Shown one piece after another: positions 12,774 to 23,724 of a DNA stretch of 64,000 nucleotides. The position numbers were made by a program, and so were the translations under genes. The stretch spans positions 3,105,285 to 3,169,284 of the forward strand of contig OW028579.1 of assembly GCA_932294295.1 (NCBI GenBank), given 5' to 3'. Under the pieces are notes generated by a model. It saw nothing but the letters and a program-made list of their open reading frames with translations, was not told the DNA's origin and did not search any database. Position 1 is the first letter of the stretch. Each line of letters begins with the position of its first letter. This DNA is from Alitta virens (Eukaryota > Annelida > Polychaeta > Phyllodocida > Nereididae).

Positions 12774-12961
12774 GGGCGGGGGCCTAGCTCAGAGGTAGCG
12801 CTCTGGGACTTCAACCGCTGGGGGTTCGATTCCCGGTCGAGCCTGAGTTGGATGGCTGTTTCCTCCTTCGTCTCATTGCCATGGTCTCTCTGCCTGTCCT
12901 AATTAGCCCATCAGGTGCAGAAATGCAGGACGTTAAGCCCTAATCACACGCACACACACTC
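12774..12961 (+). mobile_element. tRNA-derived SINE, copy 1
   Basis: The tRNA-like head (GGGGGCCTAGCTCAGAGG A box, GGTTCGATTCC B box) is followed by the family body (GTTGGATGGCTGTTTC, CTCATTGCCATGGTCTC, TAATTAGCCCATCAGGTGCA, GACGTTAAGCCCTAATCAC) and a CA-rich tail. Confidence 0.85.
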
Positions 12962-13640
12962 TGAATTTTTTACAGCTTCAGTGAAACTTATTTGAAGTCA
13001 TTTTTCTTGTGTTATTTTGCGCTGTATAGCTGTTGGGTGGGAACCACTAGTGAACCCACACTCATGGATAGGCATGTCTGAGTTGGAGAGTCTAGCTGTA
13101 GGGCGGATTGTCTGGTCATTGCCATTGCATAAGTGAATTTTATTGATTGATACTCGCTTGAATAATTGTATTGATACCGTGGTACTGACGCCTCTGCACT
13201 AAAGTGTAGGTGATCAGGGGGTAAATGGCCAATGTATGTGCTGGGCAAGCAGCCATGACTCAAACCAGTAAAAATTGACCTGGAGCAAATTAACATAATG
13301 TTGAGGTGGTAAGACGTATCATCCTCAACATGTTTGATAAGAAGTTGATGAATATGCAAACTTTAGGCAATTGTTAAGAAACAGTAACTACTGGAAAAAC
13401 TGTCAATGTGGATCTTGTATTTTTTGTATACAAAATAACCTGTAACTTTACTAAGAACAATATATGTAATTTCTCATATCATTTGTAAATATTTGTCATC
13501 TTGTTTTTATTGTTATTTTATTTGTCGGTTAAAAGCTACTGTAGCTTATGTTCTTTGTTTTATTGTCACCACCGACTGTAATTAAATGTTTTATCTTATC
13601 TTATCTTATCTTAACTTGATTTTTTTGGACTAACATTTTT
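12962..13640. other. No gene; (TTATC)n LINE-type tail at the end
   Basis: At about 13550-13613 the sequence TAATTAAATGTTTTATC runs into TTATC repeats, the form of a plus-strand LINE 3' tail. No reverse-transcriptase frame was seen upstream. Confidence 0.45.
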
Positions 13641-13761
13641 AGGGGTTCAGTGGCCTAGTGGTTAAGGCATCCACAAATTCCACATTGGCCAACTGCTCTG
13701 CTGAAGGTCCCAGGTTTGATCACTGCCCGGACACCGGTCATGAGCTACATCCAAGCTTGAT
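13641..13761 (+). mobile_element. Second tRNA-like head, possible SINE fragment
   Basis: GGCCTAGTGGTTAAGGC resembles a tRNA A box, and GGTTTGATCACTGCC some 70 bp later resembles a degenerate B box. It differs from the main SINE. Only the head is seen, because a MITE family B block follows at once. Confidence 0.4.
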
Positions 13762-14126
13762 CCCAGATAGCGTTCGAAATCGGGACAACATCGGTGCGAC
13801 ATCGGCGATGTTGATACGATGTTGTGACAACAGTGACCAATAAACATGGAAACTATGCTGGGCCGATTTTGGAACGTTATCGAAATTGGGACCGCTGGTA
13901 CGTTGGCGATGTTGATACGATGTTGTAACAACCGTGGCCAATTAACATGAAAACTATGCGATGTTGATACGATGTTGTAACGACAGCAGCCAATTAACAT
14001 GGAAACTATGCTGGGGCGATTTTGGAATGTTATCGAAATCGGGACAACATCGATGGGACGTCGGCGATGTTGATATGATGTTGTGACAGCTGGAAACTAT
14101 GCTGGGCCGATTAGGAATGCTGACTA
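13762..14126 (+). mobile_element. MITE family B, internally amplified copy
   Basis: Begins with the family B terminus CCCAGATAGCGTTC and ends near GGAATGCTGACTAAG. Between them the GATGTTGATACGATGTTGT core recurs four times with AACATGGAAACTATGCTGGG between units, so the element expanded in tandem to about three times the normal length. Confidence 0.65.
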
Positions 14127-15262
14127 AGATTTCAATCGGATGAGAAGTTAACATGGAGGTGCCTTGTACATGGTGTCTCTGCATGTGTGGACTCCAAACC
14201 TTATTACCTCATCATTACGTCTGCCTCTGGTGGCTGGTCATGTAAGCTGACTAAGCTTCAGACCCAGTAGCATTGAGACATGACATGAAATGACATACAA
14301 TTTTGTGCTGGTACGCGTCTCAGCTTTGATTACCGGGACAAGATATTCCAATATATCTTCACAAACAATCAAATTCAAACTAGTAAAGGTGTAGCTCAGA
14401 CATATCATATTTGTGTGGCAGGTCGCCAGGTCGAAAGTCAAAGAATGTTACCTTCTAGCACTAAACTCCATTAAACTCCATGCCTTTCAAAGTGGCATCA
14501 TTGTAAGCTAGTGTAGCATGTGGTATAGGGCTTAACCTCACTTATATGTGACAGTGTCACAGTAAAACCGTGTCCTGAGGCCACTGCATTATTAAGACCA
14601 CCCATTCGAATTGCCTAATTAATTATAAATTGTATGTTGAAACAGCTTACCAAAACATTGTATATGAAAACAACTTAAGATTAAGATTATTTGTACACAG
14701 TATGTAGTAGTTCAATACGGTTAGTACATTACATAAACAATAAAAGATATAAGCATACTGTGGGGGATGTGCACTAGCTTACTAAAAAGTTGCAAAATTG
14801 TGCAAACCCCTTACATTATAAATGAAAAGAAAAATAGGCTATTTAAATATAATTGAAATTAAATTCATATACCAAAACATTGTAGATTAAAACAACCTAC
14901 CAAGACAGTGGTAAGTGATGGCTATCGTTGACTATAGCCTGAACATTTTCACCAAGGCAGTCTTAAGAAGGTTACTGGCTGGTGTATCTCAGGGATATTA
15001 CCTCTGCCTTGCCCTGTTGGCAATCCCAGGTGCAGGGAAGATGCCTTTTGGCAGTGCTTTGCCAGATTAACCCCAGCACTGACTGTCACATGCAGATTGC
15101 CAGATTTTGCTAATATGGAAATATTAGTGTGGCTTACTTCACGCCTGCTCAGCTGCCCCAGACTTCCTTAATGAGCATCAACTCGGGTGTCCGTAATGGT
15201 TGGCATATATATTACTGAGGATATATCCTACTGCATACAACGGAAACAGTTGCTGGCATATT
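14127..15262. other. No gene or recognisable element
   Basis: AT-rich DNA. Open frames are short and unrelated to known families. Confidence 0.4.
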
Positions 15263-15534
15263 CCCAGATACATGGCCAAATGTGCCACGTGCCTTTTCAA
15301 TGAGAAGGATAAACGCGTGGAAAACGCATGGTTTTTAGCTAATTATAATGAGGCAAAAACCATGCGTTTTCCATGCACTTATCTAAACGCATGGAAAACG
15401 CACGTGGCACAATTGGCCATGTAGCATTCCAAATTGGCCCAGCATCATTTCCATGTAGGCCACTGTCGTTACAACATCCTTTTAACATCGCCGACATCCC
15501 GTCGATGTCGAAACGATATGGAATGTAATCTGGG
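15263..15534 (-). mobile_element. MITE family B copy interrupted by palindromic MITE A
   Basis: The left terminus CCCAGATA (15263-15270) continues at 15422 as TAGCATTCCAAATTGG. The element then runs to GGAATGTAATCTGGG at 15534. The interruption is exactly one family A element, with the TA duplicated. Confidence 0.8.
15271..15421. mobile_element. Palindromic MITE family A, copy 2, nested in MITE B
   Basis: A 151-bp body from CATGGCC to GGCCATG, flanked by TA at 15269-15270 and 15422-15423. Because it interrupts a known terminus (CCCAGA-TA-GCATTCC), it fixes the true ends of the family and shows TA as its target. Confidence 0.85.
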
Positions 15535-15745
15535 TTGCCATTCAGCTGTTGCAGTATGACTTGCGCAGTGTGTTCACTAGATAGTGTTTTTTATGCAATT
15601 TTACATTGAATTATTCTGGAAATTATCTTCGATAAATTAGTTTTATTCCAGATATTGCAAAGCTAAATCGATCTGACTCCAAGAAACCTTGCTACATCAG
15701 TGCAGTGGAGGTGAACGATAGCCAACGTTGATACACTGTTGACCC

Positions 15746-16045
15746 AATAGTGGATTTGTACAGAAGTTTCTCTATATTTCCACCAGGTTGCTACAGCAGA
15801 ATACTGCAATTCTATTGGCTGAAAAAGTTCCCGCCCTTGTTTGATTGGCTGAAGCAAAGTGCACCCTAGCAGCCGTATTGCATTTAATGTATATTTGACA
15901 TCTTATTATTCAATAGATTCCTGTTATTTCCCTGAGAAAGTTATATTTATTGTATAGGTTAGCAATGATCTGAAAAGCAAAATAAAATAATAAGAGGAGA
16001 AGGAAGACTTACGTCTTGCTGAATTAGGACTGCTCAGTGAAAAGA
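15746..16045 (+). repeat. Dispersed repeat family E, copy 2
   Basis: About 300 bp matching 8100-8419 through TATTTCCACCAGGT, AATACTGCAATTCTATTGGC, TTCCCGCCCTTG and GACTGCTCAGTGAAAAGA. The class is unknown. Confidence 0.65.
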
Positions 16046-16906
16046 CTTGCTATCTGGGATTATGGACAGTCTAATTTACAATTTTAAGATAATTTTAGTT
16101 ACCTGAATTTTACATATTTTTTAGTTAGCTTTGCTATTTGAACTAGCGTTATATGCGAGTAACTCCAAACTTCATTTTTGAAACCTGCTGTATCCACTTA
16201 AAACAGGCATTGTTTCAAACCACGTGAGCTTTGTCACTTACAGACTTACAGACTTATACCGACATACAGATGCAACGTTATGGAGTGCTCTCAATGTGAG
16301 TAAGCCCAATGGGAGCATTAGCACTGTTCAGTGAGAAAGCTTCTCAGCAAGGACCAACAAAATTGAACAGGTTTTTACAATGTCTTTGACCGGTCACCAT
16401 TTGGTCAGCATTTCCGGCAGATGGCGTCTTTCCCACCTCAATTATGATGTCACAAGCGTGTGTCCCAGGCATCTGTTACGTGTTACTAAAAAGCTCCTTA
16501 CACGGGGATGGCCAACTTGAACTTTCTTTTTAAATACTATCGAAATATTGCTCAAGATGTTGAACTGTTGTAGCGTTAATGTGACCTTGATGGCCTATTT
16601 TACCCTGACACGTTCCCGTTCCCCCGTCTCAAGAAAGGAGACGGGTCGGGTCTGTCTATCGGAAAGTGACGTCACAATCTGTTTATGCTAGATATAAACC
16701 AATCAGAGAATTTGCCAAACCCAACCGGAGTGTTCTACACTCAGGGAACCAGAGAGGTTTTACCAGCAACTTACAAAAATACAAATTCAAAGAAATAAGA
16801 CAGAATGGTATACCGTAATATGAAGGATGGTATTATCGACAGGGCAGGTATTATCGACACCCACATTAGAATGTTAACAATTTTGTTAACAAACTCATTA
16901 AAGAGT
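16046..16906. other. No gene recognised
   Basis: Mixed-composition DNA without a supported coding frame or repeat structure. Confidence 0.4.
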
Positions 16907-17089
16907 CGGGCGGGGGCCTAGCTCAGAGGTAGCGCTCTGGGCTTCCAACCGCTGGGTCCCGGGTTCGATTCCCAGTCGAGCCTAAGTTGGATGGCTGTTT
17001 CATCCTTCGTCTCATTGCCATGGTCTCTGCCTGTCCTAATTAGCCCAACTGGTGCAGAAATACAGGACGTAAAGCCCTAAAAAAAAATC
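16907..17089 (+). mobile_element. tRNA-derived SINE, copy 2
   Basis: Complete head (GGGGGCCTAGCTCAGAGGTA, anticodon-arm region CTTCCAA, GGTTCGATTCCC) and the family body to AAAGCCCTAA, then an A-rich end. No clear target duplication. Confidence 0.85.
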
Positions 17090-17763
17090 ACCCTCCCTTA
17101 AAATGCTGCAATGGACACAAAGTTCGGAAGTATTATCTGCCTCTCCTATAACATACTTTTTCCTTTTGCCTTTAAGCAGGTCACCCAGTTCTTTTCTGAC
17201 TTTTTTATTCTCAGGAAAGTATTTTTATCCATTTTTTGTGTACAAAATTCGCCTTTACTTTTCGCCCACTCCAACAAGGTGACTTTGTATTGATCGAATT
17301 TTCTAGTGACTATTCTCAAGGATGCCACTGGAAATAGCCAAATAAATGCACACAATTCTTATTATAAATTGATCAAATTAAGATGCTTGTGTAAACCTGA
17401 GCCTAATATAGCCACTCCATTTGCTCGATGCAGATTTCATGCATTCTACAATTAGCCTATCCACTTAAATTGACACAATCTTGTGACCATGAGTTATTAA
17501 GAGAAAAAAAAATTTGGCATCGTTGCTGCAATGTGGTGTCTTCAGATCTAATGCATTTATTCCGTATGTTATATAGGATATATAATCATAATAATCGTGT
17601 GACATTTATTGCAATATGTATGATTCTTTATACATGTATGCTGTATCTCAAGAACTGTTCGTCCTACAGACTTGAAATCAGGCTTAACATTTGCGGAATG
17701 GTCAAGTTTCTTGTGGTTGGTTATACAATATTTAAAATTTGCTCGCTGTTACGTGAAAGGTGA
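17090..17763. other. No gene recognised
   Basis: AT-rich spacer between two SINE copies. The open frames are not family-like. Confidence 0.35.
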
Positions 17764-17941
17764 GTGGGTGATTAGGGCTTTACGTCCTGTATTTCTGCAC
17801 CAGTTGCTAATTAGGACAGGCAGAGACCATGGCAATGAGACGAAGGATGAAACAGCCATCCAACTTAGGCTCGACCGGGAATCAAACCCAGGACCCAGCG
17901 GTTGGAAGCCCAGAGCACTACCTCTGAACTTTGCACCCACC
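17764..17941 (-). mobile_element. tRNA-derived SINE, copy 3 (minus)
   Basis: Reverse complement of the family: GATTAGGGCTTTACGTCCTG at the tail side and GGCTCGACCGGGAATC.AACC near the head. The tRNA 5' end is decayed (TGAACTTTGCACCCACC). Confidence 0.8.
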
Positions 17942-18938
17942 CTTTTGATATACTGCCTCAACTCACATTTAAGATATCCTTCATTCACAAACCTCGTCAA
18001 TTTTGCACCAAGATGGCCATAATACCAAATTTCTTCTGTGGTTTTTGTGGAATTCTTTGATTGCTGACCCGGAAGTAGGGTGGAAGCTGTCTAACATGTT
18101 TCCACCATTAGAGAGCAACTTTTACGATTATGAAAACCCATTTCGTCCTCTCATATTTGAGTTAGTTTAACAACCACAGAGCCACTACATCCAGTGTTTG
18201 TTTTTTATAATTTTTTTTATCACACCACTATTTTGCATTAAATATCATGTAAAGAAAACGTGGTAAGAATTCGTACAGAACTCAGAACATCTTTATTAAA
18301 CCAATCACATGAGGAAAATGTAATTGATTGGGGCCCTTTATATAACATTTAACTGTTGCTGGCAAGGGTAGCACCCAGTTAATATTTAAAATAGAAAATC
18401 AAAGATAGGCATTAATCAAGGAAAGGAGGAAATAAAAACTACATTGTATATGAACTTATTAATGTAGACACCGATTGTCAACTTCATATTATCAAGACTA
18501 CAACTTGGAATGTCTATTTCAGATGGACAAGATGGACAATATGGACAAAGGCAGCAAATCACGCATGCCCCACCCCCCCTCCATAAGTACTCCCCCCCCC
18601 CCCGGAAGTACTCCGCCCCCCCCCCCCCCCGGAAGTACCACCCCCCCCCCCCCCCCCGGACTTACACCACGCCCCACTCATCAAAAGATTTCTTCATTGG
18701 ATCAAAAGATCAATGAACTAAAAGACACTTAAACTTTTCATATTTGGATAATTTCGATTTTGTTATTTCCGATTTTTTCGAGTCGTACAGAAGTGTTTAC
18801 GCTTTTAAACAACGACTTTAAATAAACCTTTACATACATACAAGACAAGAATGAGGAAGAGGATGCAGATGATAAAAAGCCATCCCTTTAAATCAGGTCA
18901 TTTAGGCTTTCCGATGTTTCACTTCAGCGACAGACATA
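17942..18938. other. No gene; C-rich low-complexity tract
   Basis: 18571-18660 is a run of C tracts broken by GGAAGTA. It gives proline-rich open frames that are artefacts. No other feature. Confidence 0.5.
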
Positions 18939-19124
18939 GGGCGGGGGCCTAGCTCAGAGGTAGCGCTCTGGGCTTCCAACCGCTGGGTCCCGGTTCGATT
19001 CCCGGTCGAGCCTAAGTTGGATGGCTGTTTCATCCTTCGTCTTATTGCCATCTTCTCTGCCTGTCCTAATTAGCCCAACTGGTGCAGAAATACAGGTCGT
19101 AAGGCCCTAATCACCCAACCACCC
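18939..19124 (+). mobile_element. tRNA-derived SINE, copy 4, perfect target duplication
   Basis: Full SINE bracketed by the 13-bp direct repeat AGCGACAGACATA at 18926-18938 and 19125-19137. This fixes the true 5' end (GGGCGGGGGCC) and 3' end (AACCACCC) of the element. Confidence 0.92.
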
Positions 19125-19137
19125 AGCGACAGACATA

Positions 19138-20035
19138 ACAATGCACTGAATTAGCTACAAAACTACCCATTACACAAATCTTCAGGCATCTGTAAAACAC
19201 GGAACGGAATGGAATGGAAAAACGCGGAACAGGGAAAATGCAGATTTTATATAGATAAACACACTGTAGCTCATCCCCCACTTGACAATGGAGTCTATGT
19301 CCTGGGTCTGTGTCCAAGTTATGTGGTTAAACCTGAATTACTTTGAAAACACTTCTATGAGATTTCTAGGCTAGGGGAGGGGGGGGGGGGTGAAACCTCT
19401 CAGAGTCACAAAATCGTACATTTTACATAACATATTAAGAAAGTGTAAACTTGTTGTGGGGGGGGGGGAAGGGTGTGATGTCCAAATGATGTGGTCAGTC
19501 ACATGTCATTTTGGGGTAAAGACGTGAACTTATCAAAGCCCGCATTGTGCAAAAGTGGTCATTCCCTTCCATGTATTTTCATTCCGTTCCGCGTTTTATC
19601 ATTCCATTCCATTCTGCGTTTTACAGACGCCCCAAATCTTCTTCGTGGAAATTCACTCCTCACATGGCTACTTCTTAAATGTCACTGGCAATGCTCTAAT
19701 ATTGAGGCACTTGACAAAAGAAACACTGGGTGAAATCTATAAGAGAGATGATTTGCGATGCCAGCCGAAAGAAGTTGTCAGAAGAATCGAAGCTCAGCAT
19801 CAAACAGTTTCTCCTAAAAAGACGTGGGTGTGGTGAGGCTGATTGCTTTTGATAGAGAGACATAACTTCTCCTGGATTGCCCTTAATCATATTAGTAGAC
19901 GATGAATCCCCGGGCTGTTTTTTTGCCTTTGCACCAATTACAGTTACTTAGGTCTCTGGGTGCAGTGAAGAGCAAATATATTAGGTGCGCAGTTGCAAGT
20001 TATTTGTCAATCTGCATGAGTTGCCACCATTGGGA
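19138..20035. other. No gene; inverted low-complexity arms
   Basis: TCTGTAAAACACGGAACGG at about 19189 recurs inverted (TTCTGCGTTTTACAGACG) at about 19611, with CATTCC/GGAATG runs beside both. This hints at a decayed fold-back element. G tracts lie near 19380 and 19460. Confidence 0.35.
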
Positions 20036-20215
20036 TAGATAGCTGATAGATAGATATGGAAAGTGCAGCCCTCTAAGGCAAGTTCTTGCCGCTATCGAGG
20101 GTTGATTGATGAGGTGAGAGAGAGAAGAGGAGTCCACCCACGTTACACATTTACTCCATGGGTGGGATCTTTTACTTGCCTCAGCATAGACACTTGAATT
20201 AATCACCAGTAGACC
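20036..20215 (-). repeat. Dispersed repeat family F with GATA tail, copy 2
   Basis: Read on the minus strand, the segment ends in TATC repeats. It contains AAAAGATCCCACCCATGG and CCTCGATAGCGGCAAGAAC, matching the copy at 30.1 kb. The TTAAA...AAAGATCCCA order is that of SINE/LINE tails of the CR1/L2 kind (inference). Confidence 0.55.
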
Positions 20216-21741
20216 CAGGTTGATTATTCAGTGCAAGAATTGAACTGTTATGCATTGCTGATAATTGTCTGTTTATCCATGTATAATATTTTATAGTATT
20301 GTAAACAACTCCTTCTTAAAAAAACAGAATAAAATATAAAACAAATAAAAAGGAAATTTCAAGTTTGGGCGATATACTATACAAATTTAATGTAATTGAA
20401 AAAATGATAGCACCATGTTACAGCTCACTGCCCACTTCTATATTCCATACATGTATTACTAAATTGTAACAATAATTATGCGTTTAAAAAGAAAGACAAA
20501 ACCCAATGGTTTCCTAAAACGTGCTTTAAACTCAAGTAATTTTAAATTATTCCCATGATAATTGAAACATCATATGAACAACGAAAAGAAAGAAAATTGG
20601 CAGCTGAAAAGCCAAGAGACTCCTAAACATTACTCAACGAAGTTTTTGTTTTTTTTGCCATTCCCTCATGACACACAGAATCCCATGGTGACCATATTTG
20701 AAGAATCTGTCCCTGCCAGTGTCCAACCTGTCAGCCTATGCAAGGGAGCCCTTAAAATTGCCATTTAAGGAACTTCAGGCCATGTTTTATTTATCAGGTG
20801 GGGACCCTAGAGGTTATTTCCTAATGGCTATGGTGGGGGGTCATGTTAAGGTTCTTTTTTTTTTTTACTGTTTACAGAGTGTAACCTTCTAAAGATATGC
20901 TGATAATTTTGCTTATATCTGTATCTTTAAGTAGAGTAAGTGTACCTGATTCTGTGAGGACCTAATTCCTTGAAATTAAAATTTTCACAGTCAGTACAAA
21001 ACTTAAGGTCAAAATACTATTGGTTTTTCTATTTATGAGCCTTAACAGCCTGTTGTTTGTAAGGGTTGAGGGCAGTCACGTTATTAGACCAAACCAGGTT
21101 ATCGGGTACATTATATATGACAGTCCATGACAGTTAAAATGCTGTTGCTACTTCAATTTTCTGTGAGGTGGCAGTGAGATGCTATTGAAAGTCCTGGGCC
21201 TCCTCACACAGCAAGAGTGCTTGTCTAGCTATCTCATACCTACCACAGACGTTACAGAGCATTCAATCAAACTGACTTCATTTCACACATGAGATTTTTG
21301 GAAGCGGTGATGTGATGTCATGCTGTTTCAAGTAGCTCCAGCCAATCCCTAAGTTTGTTGTTTGCCCAAATAATTGTTGATTCCAGAGAGGGTCTTAACC
21401 ATTTAATGGCAAAGCTTATGAAAGTTGTACCAAAGTACCTTTGTTTGAGTTTATAGAATTTAATTTTTTATTTAGAGGTGACCTTTTCTATTGATCTTTT
21501 GTGGGATATAACCAGCGAAAATGTTAGTTAACTCCCTCCTGCCTCCTGAGTGCAAACTGAACTGTTGTGCGTAATAAAGGCATTAAAGAAACAAAACGAG
21601 CAATAAAACAAATTAGTAAATATGCCTAATGGAGTATAATTTAGTTATATTCCTCATGGTCAGGGGTTAACTAACATTTTTGTTGTTTATATCCCTTTGC
21701 CTTCAGCATCGGAACACAACCAACAAAATCGTTACTGAACT
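20216..21741. other. No gene recognised
   Basis: AT-rich DNA with several A/T homopolymers and no supported coding frame or repeat family. Confidence 0.4.
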
Positions 21742-21756
21742 CCCTCCTTTTTAGGA

Positions 21757-21941
21757 GGGCGGGGGCCTAGCTCAGAGGTAGTGCTCTGGGCTTCCAACTG
21801 CTGGCTCCCGTGTTCAATTCCCGGTCGAGCCTAAGTTGGATGGCTGTTTCCTCCTTCATCTCATTGCCATGGTCTCTGCCTGTTCTAATAGCCCATCAGG
21901 TGCAGAAATACATGACGTAAAGCCCTAATCACACACACACA
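21757..21941 (+). mobile_element. tRNA-derived SINE, copy 5
   Basis: Full-length copy between 15-bp repeats CCCTCCTTTTTAGGA (21742-21756) and CCCTCCTATTTAGGA (21942-21956), one mismatch. CA-rich tail. Confidence 0.9.
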
Positions 21942-22422
21942 CCCTCCTATTTAGGATATAACTGACACTAATCCACGGCATCAACAATAACCACCCAATT
22001 CTTAGGACTACCATTATTAATAGGAACAACAGAATTTCACCAACTTGAACTATGGTCTCAGTCAGAGGTGTTGGAAAACCATTGCTTTTATTATATAATA
22101 ACTAATAATTTGTGTCCCTGCACTGCACAGTATACCTTGTATACATCGGTGCATCATGTGATGTTATGCAGCTTTAAGCATCCTTGATGTCCCGCATCCT
22201 TTGACTGATGAGCCCCAGAGTTCAGGGAAATTGCTAACAAATTAGCCTGGATTCAGCAGCAGGAATCACATCATCCCTCAAATGGCCACATCTCTGATGA
22301 AAGAGACTGGAGGTTTCTTATGGCTGTTGCGTGTTTCAAGAGGTTTGATTTTCTTCTGTCAACATTAACACTTGTTTTGTGTTGTACATACCATGGTCCA
22401 AAGTCTATCTCTGTTGCCTTCT

Positions 22423-22554
22423 TACATGGCCAAATGTGCCACGTGCGTTTTCCATGAGAAGGATAAACGCTTGGTTTTAGCTAATTATAATGAGGCAAAA
22501 ACCATGCGTTTATCCAAACGCATGGAAAACGCATGTGGCACAATTGGCCATGTA
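22423..22554. mobile_element. Palindromic MITE family A, copy 3
   Basis: Starts TACATGGCCAAATGTGCCAC and ends GGCACAATTGGCCATGTA. The arms are shortened by loss of one GCATGGAAAAC word on each side, giving 132 bp. Confidence 0.8.
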
Positions 22555-22679
22555 GATGATTGTGTCGTTCAAGCTTGCTCCACCTCAATATATCTGTGAA
22601 GTGTTATGTCTTTGGTAGGATTTTACAGTCGGGACAGCTGTCGTGGTGTCGGAATAAACCCAGCCTATTGCAGACCTAA

Positions 22680-22801
22680 CCCAGATGGCATTCCAAATCG
22701 TTTCAACATTGGCACAATGTCTGCGATGTTGATACGAAGTTGTACCGACGGCGGCCGATATCGAAACGATGCTGGGCCGATTTGTAATGCTACAATCAGG
22801 G
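22680..22801 (+). mobile_element. MITE family B, diverged copy
   Basis: Starts CCCAGATGGCATTCCAAATC. The core is GATGTTGATACGAAGTTGTA and it ends TGCTGGGCCGATTTGTAATGC. The right terminus is mutated. Confidence 0.65.
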
Positions 22802-23031
22802 AAGAGTTGCGAACATTCAAAAAGAAAAAAGGGTACGTAGACAATCAAAATGAAACATCTGGTTATATTGATTACTTAGCTTTTTTTTCTTCATCCAGTT
22901 AAATGCATACTTTTTCTTGTCTTTGAATGGTGATATATTGTCATATAAACTTATTTATTAATGAGACATAGCTGTGGGAAATGAAAGTATTTCCATAAAG
23001 ACATAATTGTAATTGGCTTATACAATGTATG

Positions 23032-23222
23032 GTGGCGGTGGTGGTGGATTAGGGCTTTACGTCCTGTATTTCTGCACCTGATGGGCTAATCAGGACAGGC
23101 AGGGACCATGGCAATGAGATGAAGGATGAAACAGCCATCCAACATAGGCTCGACCGGGAATTGAACCCGGGACCCAGCGGTTGGAAGCCCAGCGCGCTAC
23201 CACTGAGCTAGGCCCCCACCCC
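23032..23222 (-). mobile_element. tRNA-derived SINE, copy 6 (minus)
   Basis: Full copy flanked by TATACAATGTATG (23019-23031) and TATACAACGTATG (23223-23235), one mismatch. The tail is GGT-rich on the plus strand. Confidence 0.9.
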
Positions 23223-23548
23223 TATACAACGTATGATAGTACTCCAGCTCTAAAATGTATTGCTGTGAAATATTTCACCCTCCTGTACTTGGTATTGCGA
23301 TTAGCGGACGCATCCTGCCTCACCTTATGTCAATGTGTGTCGCATAGTGCGCATATATGTTTTTTGATACCGGCCACATATTCATATGGTGAAATATGAG
23401 GCAATATGTTGTCAGAACTGCAAGCAGCTTCTGTCATTAGTTTCCTGTAGAAATATCATTCATGATATAGTTTAACTGTTAAACTTGGGTTTGTGTAAAA
23501 TCCTTCATCCTAATAAGCTACTGATGAATAGTGATCTTGGTACTGCTA

Positions 23549-23724
23549 CACTGGCGGATCCAGCCCTGCCTCTATAGGGGGGGGGGGGTGGCGGCAAAGG
23601 CTTTACGGGGGGGGGGGGGGCGATCAAATTGCCAAAATCATGACTGAAAGATGTCTCTGTCAGTCATTTCATAAGCCACGTATAGACATTAAGAATGCCC
23701 CCCCCCCCTCTGGATCCGCCAGTG
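23549..23724. mobile_element. hAT-like MITE with 15-bp inverted ends and G/C tracts
   Basis: CACTGGCGGATCCAG and its exact inverse CTGGATCCGCCAGTG bound a 176-bp segment with long G runs inside the left half and a C run at the right. Similar ends and G tracts are common in animal hAT MITEs (family knowledge). The target duplication is not clear here. Confidence 0.65.

Noticed and set aside
18475..18732. Proline-rich open frames
   Set aside because: They are produced by C homopolymers in a low-complexity tract; no conserved sequence outside it.
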